Assembly (NCBI GenBank): GCA_964036665.1 | Contig: OZ038533.1 | Location: 15,613,575 to 15,677,574, forward strand | Direction of reading: 5' to 3' | Source of the DNA: Gordius sp. MW1 | Lineage: Eukaryota; Nematomorpha; Gordioida; Gordea; Gordiidae | DNA length: 64,000 bases | In this document: piece after piece, positions 40,401-52,400 of the stretch | Layout of the letters: each line of letters starts with the position of its first letter | How positions within the stretch are numbered: position 1 is the first letter of the stretch | Translations under genes and position numbers: made by a program | The notes under the pieces: generated by a model | Told to the model about the DNA's origin: nothing | Database searches by the model: none | What the model saw: only the letters and a program-made list of their open reading frames with translations

Positions 40401-43400
40401 GGGCAGAAAGAGGCGGCTGCCCCCTCTAAATCAAAAACTACTTAAAACTTCAAAAATAATCTTTTTGCCCTCCCCCTCCTAAATCATTATTGCCCTCCCC
40501 CCCCTCTAATTCCAATGCTGGCTACGCCCAAGTGTGCACGTTACCATACTAAAGCGGGAGTGGGGGGGGGGGGGGGGGGGGGGGGGTTGGAGGGGTGAGG
40601 TGTGGCGTCCTACCAAATTAAATGCGGTCACTGAATATGATGACGCTCTCTAAGCTCACGCGCTAGGCAGAGATTGCCAGCAGATACACAACGTACAACA
40701 TGCAAAGTGCAATTCGCGACTCTACTTATAGAAAGCAATCTACCGAAAGAAGATGTGTCTATGTATATATATGTTAAAGACAATAGAAATTATTGTTTCA
40801 ATATAGCCAACAATGTATGTATGTAAATAGAATTATCTCCACCTGGGTATTAAATAGTTTCGCTTTAATTACAATAGAGCGAGAGATAGAGGTCATCCCA
40901 GCCAAACTACCATTCTCCGTTGTAATAAAGTATCTAATCTAGCCCCCTCGAAAATGGAATGTAAAAGATGAGAAAGAAATTTATTGTTTGTTTGTATAGC
41001 GCAACAACGAGATGTGGACCAGGTGTAGAATGTATAGATTGATAGGAGAGAGTAAGTCAATTAAACATTTTTTCCCCCTTTCGCCGCCCGCCCCCCCCCT
41101 CTTTGAATTGATGATGATTAATCGGGCATCATCCGTTATAGAAATACACTCACACGAAACAAAAATGCGCCTTTCCATCTCTACACCACACGCACACCTA
41201 CCGCTATGCTATGTAACAAAAATAAGCGGCCGGGCAAGCCTGAGTGGATTATGATTGAAAGGGGGGGGGGGGGGGGGGGGGTTGTATTAAGCGATGTAAT
41301 TTAGATGTCTCACATTACAGTTGTTAGAGGAAGCGAAGTTAGTGAAAGGTTCAAATAACATATTGAACGGTTAGTTGGCGGCCGTAGCAAAAATAATAAT
41401 AAATCAATGCAATGAAATCTATTAGAAGCTCGCAAACGCGATTGCCAATTTCTTTTAAGTAATGTTGTTTTTTATACTTATAACTGGTCTTTATTTACTT
41501 AGACTTGCGTAGAAATGTGCTTAAATGCCCAAAAACTCCATCAATCAGCACCCATCCATAAGCGATGGAATATTTTAGCATTGCATTCATTGCACGGGTT
41601 TGTAAAACGGAAATATGCCTGTTACTTGCTAGTCTTAACTTCAAAAACGCATGCTTTAGGGCTTGTCTTAATCTTAACCTTGCTGCGCAGCAAAAATCGT
41701 CTTACGGGAAAAACGTTTTTGACTATCAAAAAACAAAATATTAATAATAATTACAACCGAGTTTGCCCCATGAAATCGAATCGGATATTAAGACAAAAGA
41801 TTAATTCACTCGATTTGAATCTGAATCCGATCTTAAGACAAGCCCTTATTGTTGTAATTTAAGGGGAGGGGGGTTTGGCAAGCCTTTTTACTACGAAGGA
41901 ATAAAAAAGTGAATTTACGTTTTTCACCTCGAAGGGGTTGGGTCAAAATTAGTAAGGGCCCGCTCCTTCAAAATATTCTCACGCCCTTCTAATTAGCGAA
42001 ATTAAGTTTGGACTCGCTCGCGCAAACGCTAAAGAGGGAAATTATGTGAAAAATGCGTCAGGGGAAAAAGCATAGAAAGAAAGCATCCATTTTATGATCC
42101 CAAAATTATAATCCAACTTTAAGTCGTGGCTGCAAAAATCTAAGTTATGTATATGAGTGTTTACGTGGTGATAATTTTAATTAGTATTTCCACCCCCCCC
42201 CCCCCTGCATACTATTATGAAGCGTGAGGATGATAAATTTTATTAATTGCTACTACTAGGCTAATTTAGGGAAAAATTAATTAAAATGCTCATATTTTAG
42301 AGGGGGGTGGGGAGGGGCGCGTATTGCGAGAATGAATTATGATGGTGCTCAATTAACCTTAATCGGCGCCAGTTAATGTGGATGGGCAAGGAGAGATTAC
42401 AAAAATAACGGGTTAACGAGGTCGAGTCGAGACTTATTGAGAACGCGCCTCTAAGGACTACCACCATTTGTCCTATTTGTGCAAAAATCAACGATTTTAA
42501 AGGGACTACCCCACTGGGGCCCTGCAAAATGGAATTTCTTCGACCTGAGCCCGGCCCAAAATGTTTTTTTTTGGGATTTTTGGCCCGACTCGAGTCCGCG
42601 CCGATTTTTTAAATAAATAATGTTCCAATATCTAGTATGTATATATATAAAACTAGAATAAGAGATTTAAGAAGATCACATAATCTATGTTAAGAAAGAT
42701 TTGCAATAGGGGTAAATGCTATATTATGTACGCTGTGCGAAGATTTGTCTAAATTGCGAGTTAAGTTTATTGAATTCATTTTATAAATGGTTGGTTTCCT
42801 TTGTTTCAATTCGAGCCTCGGGTCGGGCTGCCCCATTAGACCCGACCCGAAGCCCGTCGGGGTTCGGGTCCGTGCAGGGCTCTACTCCCAACGAACTTAA
42901 TCTTATCGGAAATTATGTTTAGTAACTAGTGGCAACAAATTTAAAAGGCAATTATTTTAAATTTCAGCTTTTTTATAAATCATTTAGCATGCGAAAATGA
43001 ATATGATTACAGAAAAGAACAATGCACATCCATCATCTTCTTAGGTCAGCCTCAGCAGTATGCGAGATCATTAAACTTAATTGTTTATTGCTCTCGCCCC
43101 CCCCACGCCCCCTTGGCACTCCAATTAAATTCAACCTCAACAACGCACATAATTTATCCAGCCAACTACAGCCTACAGCCAGTGTGCTGAGCAATAGAGT
43201 GCGGTAGGTTGGTTGCCTTTTATCATGACTTTGACTATAAAACGGTCTGAGTAAAGCACAACAATCTTACCCAAATTAACATGGCGTAGCCAAGGGGGGG
43301 GGGGGGGGGGGGTTGCCTCTCTCTAAATTTAAATATTTATTAAAATTATGGCTAAAATTTTAAAAAATGATTATTTTGCCCATCCCTAAATCATTATTGC

Positions 43401-46400
43401 CCCCCCCCTCTCTTATCCCAATGCTGGCTACGTCCATGCAAGTTAACACATACATAAGTGATTTCTAGGAATTGACATCATTGTAAATTACATTAAAGGG
43501 TAAAGTAAAGTTCATTATGTGACGTGCTTAAAACGCGTTTTAGGTGACCACTCGAAAAAGTCGAGCAAATTTATCTTTAAAGAGTAGTTAATAAAAAGAA
43601 ATTTTTAATACAAAAAATGGAGAATGTACGAGATGGGGGGATGATAAAGGCTTTTATTGACATAACGCTCCCTACCTGGATAATGGCGAACCCACTCAAT
43701 GCAATATATGTGTCTGTCTGATATATAAAGGGGGGGGGGGGGGCAAAGAGCCTGGGAAAAGTAAACATTGCCCCACTTACAACACTATTGTAAACCGTTT
43801 AAAACCAATGCAATGATCCTTTTTTTCCCCTCTCTATTAAAATGAATAAACTTTTGCAAGTACAAAACGCGATATTGCATTATAAATAAGAGGGGCCTGT
43901 TAAAAGGTCCATGAGCTTAGTTAAGGGGGGGGGGGGGGGCAATATTGATCTAGGGAGGGGCAAAATGTTAATTTTTGCTATTTTTAGCCATAATTATCCT
44001 ATATTTTAGGATTTTTGGATTTGGAGGGGGGAAGGCAACTGCCCCTCCCTGCCACCCCCTGGCTACGCCCATGCTACTGGTTCAGGCCGAGGGCAATCAT
44101 TAAAATGCCAGAAGTAGAGTTTAAATGTCAACGGCAAACGGGGTCACATATGGTTTTAGTTGACCGGGCTGTGGTGGGCTTCCTGCCACTTTTACCATAA
44201 CACCGTGCAAGTCAGCATGTATGTAGAAGTAAATGCGTCCTAACCTAATGAGTTGTCATGCCATAGTAATCCTTCTTCCCTTGTGGTACTACTGGTTTTA
44301 TTGCGTGTAATTGTGGATAAACATGAAAATAGGACATGTGTGAGTCATGGTGTGGTGTTTGGCTATGGTGATGCTGGGGAACGCTGGTGGTGACATTAAT
44401 CTGAAACGGAAATGAATACATATCCTTTCCTTTATATGTGATGATCCATTACTAAAGTTAATCGAGATCCTTACTAATTGCTACGCAATTTATGGGCTCG
44501 TTTTTGGTTGTCCGTCCTGTCCAACTTGTAATTTTTCAATAATTACCCTTGGAAACTTATAAGGAGTTTCAATGATTGTGGAATATGCTTCTGTAAAAGA
44601 CTTTTATTTTGCCTTTGCATGTTGGTAACCAACCTAGTGTTTTAAATGATTTTAAAAGACTCAAAATTGTAAAGGTGTCAGGGGTGTCGCCATTAGGAGG
44701 GAAAGTTTAACCCCCCCCCCCCCCCCCCCAAGTTGAAAAATGTGATTAAGAACAAAATTTTGGGAAATAAACCAGCTATTTCCCTCCAATTATATCCAAA
44801 CTCCACAAACGATGGATATAATCTAAGTTCGCAAAAATTGTTAATACTTAGAGAAAAACTTGTTAATAACCGCATTGATTCCAACAACTATTCTGTAAAA
44901 TTGCATGCACAATTATAGGCGAAAGTTGGCTTCGTAATTGAACAGGCCGTAATATACACACTTATATGTATAACTTAACAAGCACATTTAATTTTATTTC
45001 TAAAAGCAGGGACTATAGCTTTTAAGCTGTCACCCACCCGGCCGCACTAATATACATTTACCAGGTCCGCGAGTTATTGTGTATATTAAATTAGCATCCA
45101 CGCATAGAGCACCCCCCACACCCAAACTGGACAGTTATTTTTAATAATAAAGGCATTTAACGGTAATGCAAAAGAGACCGCTTTTTGGGACACATAAGGG
45201 GAAAAGTTGAAATAATAAAGTGCTTTGCGCTAGTCAGCCCCCCTCCCACTCCTGCATACCTTGATGATGTTTATGGATTTTGTCGTAGCTAAATTTAATA
45301 ATAACGAGCAGCTTAATGTTGGTGGGTCGTGGGTGGGTGGTGTTAATGATAATTTGATATTCACTAACACGACCGAGCTCTTATCACTTTTTTTTCATCC
45401 CATTACAATTCTTAATTACGAGGCCGGCCATCCATCCATTTAGGTATAATAAGTCTATAGTGGTTCTTTGGTCTGTTTTTCTTAGTCGACCTCTAGGCGT
45501 AGGAGAAATTTGAAAAGCAGACCGGAGACGAGGATTAGTCTTGGTTAAAACCAAACTAAACCCGGCCGTTTTGACAAAGCTTCCGAAAATCTGGTGGGTA
45601 ATTAAAAGGTTTTTATTTAGCCTTATTATATATGATTTAAGGAATTCAAAAAACAATTTTACGGTTTATTTCTTGAAAACTCGACATTGAGATAAGGGCT
45701 ATAATATGCAATCGGGATGCTCTAAGTTCAGGCGGGTTACTAGGGGGTGGGGGGGAGGGGAATGATGAGAATAAGTGTTACAATACGACAATAATATCAC
45801 TTGACCTATAATACGCTAAGCGCAGGACTATCTGTTCAGAGTATAATTTATAGTAATAATGATGAAAGAGGGGCAAAAATTAGGATGAAAAAACAAGCTT
45901 TTGTCGTAGATGCCGCCAAAAGAGTGCCTATTTTATGACTAATAATAACATTATACTGATAATTTTGGGGGGTTCAGAAAAGGGAAATGAAGATGGAGTA
46001 ATTAGTAATAAGATAAAAACATAAGTGATATTTTATTAATGCGGGTCGTCTTGAGGATAGAAAGAAATAAGATTTTATCGTACTTCACCTATATACATAT
46101 AAATTCATCAAGCCCCCGCAACGAGCTCTTCTACAATATATAAACAAGATTCGATTAATTTATTTGACAACTCCATGGTGTTTACCTAACACAGTTACGT
46201 GCACTTTTAGGCCAATGCAAAACGGTTTTTTAAAATAAATTGAAATTAACTATACTATAATACTGGAACTTTCAAATCAGTGCTATCTTGGGAAATTTCA
46301 TAGACACAATTTTTCACATTTTGTAAACTAATTCATTGATTTTACAAAATTTTGCCCGTCGTAACTAGAAAATTTTTTATGAATAATCTTCATACGCGAA

Positions 46401-49400
46401 GCCAGGATTGGAATAAGAGGGGGGCAATAATGATTTGAGTGGCAAAATCTTAATTTTTTATTTGATAAAATCTAGGCTTTCTTAGATTTTTAGAGGGGGA
46501 GCAGCCGCCCCTCCTCCCACCCCTTGGCTAAGCCTATAATGATATTACCAATAATAGCTCAATACAAAATAATTCATTCATCTCGACTAAATATTAATTT
46601 TACAACTAATAATAATAATAATCATAAAATATTTGGTTTTATTAATGGCCTCGTCCGATTAATAAAGAAACCAACGATTGATAAAGAAATTAACTTTCTT
46701 TTTTACAAAATAAAGAGATATTAGTGTGCGTAATAAAAATTACCCCTCTACTAGTTTCGGACGCATCAGCGTTGGGTCGGTAATGGGGCCAATCTAGGCT
46801 CGATTTTGTGGTCGTGTCAAGAAGGAACACTATAGCAAAATAAAAGCTATTTAAATTTTTTTTGTAAAATTTCATTGTTTTCTACACATTAATAAACAAA
46901 CACATCAATAAAATCTTAGGGAAGGTGTCTGATGATCCTAAAGTTAGAATGATGAATTAAAACAAGTTACAGCATACAAAAAACAACTATTAGTAGTGTT
47001 GCAAAAACGGCTGGGTTTCGTTTGGTCGAACTTCGGTTCAACAAAGACCAGCGGTCGACTCGGTCAATTTTTCAAATTTCGACTAAGCTCAGAGGGGTCG
47101 ACTAAGAAAAAGAGACCAAAAATGTTGGTTTATTTATTTTTAGTCGACTAAAACCAAAAGTCGACCAACCAGGGGAAATGAATAAATTAAAGGTACGCTC
47201 TCTCTCACTCCCTCCCTAGCAACATACAATCCATGCATGCGGTTTTTCCGATCATATTGTGCTGCTGGGGCATGGGGTTAAATTGGAGCAAATTTTCTAT
47301 TATTAAGGGAAGGAGAGATTTTGTGGTTTAAAGAACATAGATATAGAGAGGAAGATTAATTGGAAAGATACGCGCAGATTGCCATTGTCGTAAAACAATG
47401 AGATAGACGACTTTTTTATGATTATTAATTTTTGTTCGATTGATATGCAATTCATAAAAGGTAAATAGAGTTATAATGTATTTATAGAAACCCCAGAGGC
47501 CCTAATTAGGCTACTTCAACAATTTGAATTTTAATATATAACCTTATATAACAACATTAATTTGCAGGAAAAATTTAACCAATTTTGCAATTATCCGATA
47601 TATACAAACAACCTAGAAAAGTTGCAAAAAAAATATGTAAAGGTAATCAATCAGTCGGGCCCATAAATAATAATGGAATATGGGCTCGGACGAGGTCGAA
47701 AAAACTAAGGCCAAATCAGTGGTCAAGATAGTCTATTTGCGAAAGCAAGATGAAATTCTTGTACAAAAGCATATGTCCACAGCTATTAAAAACCATTATA
47801 AGACGGCAATTATTGAAAAATTACAAGTTGGACAGGACGGACGGACAACCAAAAGCGAGCCCATACTGAGTAGCAATTAATTAATACATTCGGCTAGTTT
47901 ACTAATTTTGCAGCAAACTTCGCGATTAATTGCGGAAAATTGGTGTGAGATATATGTCAAATTTGCACAATCTTGATTTATAGATTGCGAAAAAATTAAA
48001 GGTGCAAAAAGAGCTAGACTATCCCACGACATTTAACGTCGTGAGTGGGGTAGTGGATGGATGGGTATTGCGGTTTTTAAGTTTGATTGCTTACGGTCAA
48101 GGGCCATTGATTTAGCACAATGAGAGTTAGAAACTTTTATTATACGTAGAAGCTACCTGGACGACGACAATGGACTATAAATAATAGTAGTTTAAAGAAA
48201 TTTATAGGAGAGCTCAGGAGCAGCCAAAGACGTGGAGATCGAATTGATTGATAAGCAAAACACTAGAATTAGAACGAATAGTATGCATAGGGGAGTGGTC
48301 CAATTAAAATATTTATTTATATATAGTAAGTAGCCTGGACACGCACACCACCTGAAAGAGGTTTATTATTATTATACTACAACTACTATCTGTATCTGTC
48401 TTACGAGGGTTAACTCTGTCGTCGTTTTAAAACAAAGCTGAGATTTGAACTGCGATAAACTTGGGCGGGAAAGGGAGGGGGGTAATGACAATGCACGCTT
48501 CTAAGGATAAAAAAAGTTTTATTTATAAAAAAAATATTTAAAATCTCTTATTATAGTTTACCGACACTCTAAGTAGGGGCTAAAATAATATTTTTCATCT
48601 CCGATCCCTTCATGGCTAAGCTCATAAAGTGGAATGGGGGAGGGGGGATTATTCACTAATCTCGTGGGCTAGGGGAATTAATGCGATATGTTGTATCGTT
48701 ATGTTATGTAATATAGACTAAAGAAGAGCAGCCATAAAGTAAAGGTTTCGTATTCATATTTGTTTCGGTTAAATTTAATTTAATAAATATAATCCCCCCC
48801 CTTCGCTGTTTTGTTTGCCAAAGGTATTAGGAATGGATATAATAGGGTGTGGTGCGCATCTTCGTGTAAGATTAAAATTATATTATTAATATTTAACATA
48901 CTAGGCTAAGCTTCGCCTTTTTTACATTAGCCTAGCTACATTTAGAGAATAGCGATACAAAATATTTTTTTAATATTCAAACGTAAGCGTAGCCAGGGAG
49001 TGGCAAGCCCTTCAAATCTAGAAATTCATCAAAATTTTATATAATTAAGGCTCAAATTTCGAAAAATTATCATCTTGCCCCTCCCTAAAATCATTATTGC
49101 CCCCCCCCCCTCTGAATCCAATCAAATTTTGTTATTACTTTGAAGGGGGGGGGGGGCTCAATGAAATTTAACTTATCAAGGACGTGGATCCGAGTTGAAT
49201 ATCAAATAGGTGATACAGCTCGACACGATCACCACACATAACTAGAGGGGGGATGTGATGTGAAAGATTAAGGATTGTGCCAAAATTAGGGATTTAATCA
49301 TTTTTTCTAATCAGTCACCACAATGTTATTATCCACTAATCTCCCAAACCTAAAATTTATATGGATCCAGGGAAAGCTTCAAGGTCCCTATAGAAGGTAT

Positions 49401-52400
49401 GATGTCCAGTTTATACTTCAAAATTTAAGGTATGCTTTGATGGTTTTAAAAAAAAATGGTGATAAACTTGGTTTATATAATTTTCTCCGCAAATAGCGTA
49501 TTTCCTAGGAAAAAACTTAGGAATTGAACCTAAGTAAACGTAAAATTACAACTAACACCCCTACAAGGCTTTGCCAGCTCTCTAATACAAATTTTTATAA
49601 GATCTGACACAATCCAAACCTTGGGCGTAGCCAGCATTGGAACTAGAGGGGGCGGGGGCAATAATGATGTAGGGAGGTGCAAAATGATCATTTTTTAAAT
49701 TTCTAGCCATAATTTTAATGAATTTTAACAAGTTTTTGGATTTGAGGGGCAGTTGCCCCTCCCTGCCCCCCCCCCCCGGACACGTCCATGACTTTGTTTA
49801 CTCTCTAATACAAATTTTTTTACAAGATTTGACACAATCCAACCCTATAAAGTCGGAGGGTTGGGGGCTAAATAACATTGGGATAAAGGAATGAATGGCC
49901 CGAATAGGATAAAGGGGGGGGGGGGAGGATGTAACCATTTATTATAGCATCCCTTGTCCCTTATCATTTGCTTGTAATAATCGATTTTATGATAATCGGC
50001 AAACCGGAGGGGAATTTAGTTTAAAGTATATTACCAAGCGCCAGTCTGTGGTGTATGTGTGTGAGCTCGTGTACTAAATATTATTAGTTTCATTTTAAAG
50101 GGCTGGCTAGGTGAAGTCAGAATAATTTATATAGGAATGGGTCGGGTTGGGGCTAGTAATTTTTATAATTAAGAACCTAGTCAGAGGGAGGCAATTGCCC
50201 CTCCCCCCATCTTTCCCTTTTAAATTTAAAAAATACTTGAACTTGTATTATAAACCCCGCATTTACCCCCCCCCCCAATACTTGTGTTGTAAAAACGGTT
50301 TGGTTTTGGTTGGTCGACCTCTAGGTTTGGTCGAAATATGAAAAACAGACCACAAGCAACAGTTACCCTTACTTAGTATTAAATCAAGTCGACCAAACAA
50401 AACCCCAGCCGTTTTTACACCTACCTAATACCATCAACAAAATAAACCACAAGCTGTGCCCATACGAGAATCGTTGAAAAATCAATTTCTGACGACCAAA
50501 TGCAGCTATCAATTTCTATTGTTTTCTAATTCATGAGGTTTCAAAGTAAAAAAGCATTAATTCTTCAAACTTTTAAAGTCCTATGACTAATCTCCAGTCA
50601 AGGACATTGCTAGATGCATAGGCTTATGCAGGAAATTAAAATAGGGGTTAGTCGAAAATTCAATTGGCTATAACGATAAACATTTTATATTTTTGTGTAT
50701 TTATAGTGGTGCGGGGGGGGGGGGGCATCTACCCTCTTTGACCCCCCTCCCCCCCTGTCTAGATGAATCAATGAGTTCTGTCATTGTAAGAGTTTCGGAG
50801 CCGTCACATATCATGATAACAAGCTAAATACTGCAGTAGGAATTAGGAGATAATCCGATTTAGGGTTGATAAAACACACACATACACCAAAATATTTAAG
50901 CCTACTCGGTACATATAATAGTTTTTAATCAATACTTGTAACGTATTATCACGGGCTTAGTCAGGATTGGAACTAGAAGGGGCCATTTATAATTATATAA
51001 AATTATATAAATTTAGAGGGGGGCAGCCGCCCCTCCCTTCTCCCCCCTGACTGCACCACAGGACCTCTAGCATCCCGAAAATAAAAAAATATATATTATT
51101 TATAAAATGATAATATTAATCAATTACAATTATTACATTTTTTAGATTTCAACACGCAGAAGTATAATCAACTTTATCATTAATTCTTCAATTTTTAACA
51201 GCTTTTGCATGGTTGAATTTGGGAGAATCTCTCTTCTAAAGTAATTTTCATTTGATAAAACCACATTTATTCAACTTTCTACGCTATTAGCCTTTAATTT
51301 CAAACTACTAAAACGGCAGGCAAATTAAAAGTTATGTTAGCGTGGGGGGGGGGGGGGTAGACCACGTGCTCGCTATGCTTTCAACTTGCATGCACACTTA
51401 GCAGTAGTAGCACAGGAAATGAAATAAAGCCCTAGTCACTTCCCCTGGTTTGCAGTCAATTTAGAAAGTGGACATTTTTATTAAGTGACAGCAAGGGACA
51501 GCGGGAGGAGGCAGGAAAAATATGTTCTGTTACGGAAGTTAATAGAAATATCACACATACCCCCCCCCACACCATCCCCAATCGGCATAAAACGATTTTT
51601 TAATGGGTGCCCGTGACCAGATATTACCAAAAATAAGGAGGGAGGGGCGTGGAAATGGGCGTAGCCAAGGGGGGGGGGGGCGGCTGCCCCTTTTTAAATC
51701 CAAATTTTTTTAAATTTTAATATGATTATGGCTAAAATTTTGAAAAATGATCATTCTACCACTCCCTAAATCATTATTGACGCCCCCTTCTAATTTAAAT
51801 TGTGGCGACGCCCATGGGCGTGGACATGGGGTTTGAATGGGGGGGGGAGGTGATTTTTAAGTTGTATTCATAACTTGGGTATTGGTTTGGAGGGGCGGGT
51901 GCCCCCTTTTTACACATAATAAATTATTAAATGTTTTATGTAATTATGGCTAAAATTTCAAAAAATTGTAATTTTGCCCCTTCCCTAAATCATAATTGCT
52001 TAGGTCCTTTAGGGATATAATAATTTTTATTAGCCACCACTCGAAGAATTTATCATGAAAATCGCTTAGATTGGTATTTTCCCATATATCAAAGGTTATT
52101 AAACGACTAGAATTAAAAGTCAAAATGTGTACCCACTCGTTCGTAATTTTAATTAATGTTTAAAGACGACGGACACCGAAAATGCTCTCGATAAAAAATT
52201 CCATATTTATCTAACCACTTAATTTCCCGTGATTTTTTAGCCAATTATAAGCCATAAATAATAAAAATAAAAAATCTTGATTCTCGATACGAATCACGTT
52301 GTCAAATTGTGTCTTCTTGAGATATTAAAAGCAATGAGGGACGATATAGATACATTTAATTTAATATTTCGTGCCACATTTAATAGTTTCTTGGTGGTGG

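Larger units (their letters stand above)
37474..46743. other. Eph: Eph intron 2 (9.3 kb)
   Basis: Filled with family A, B and C repeats, G runs and one exon-like block (44245-44400). No independent gene was recognised. Confidence 0.6.

Noticed and set aside
45062-45126. Exon-like block on the minus strand (peptide [17 protein letters not shown]...)
   Set aside because: Open for only 21 codons; its phases fit neither Eph exon 2 nor the block at 44245-44400.
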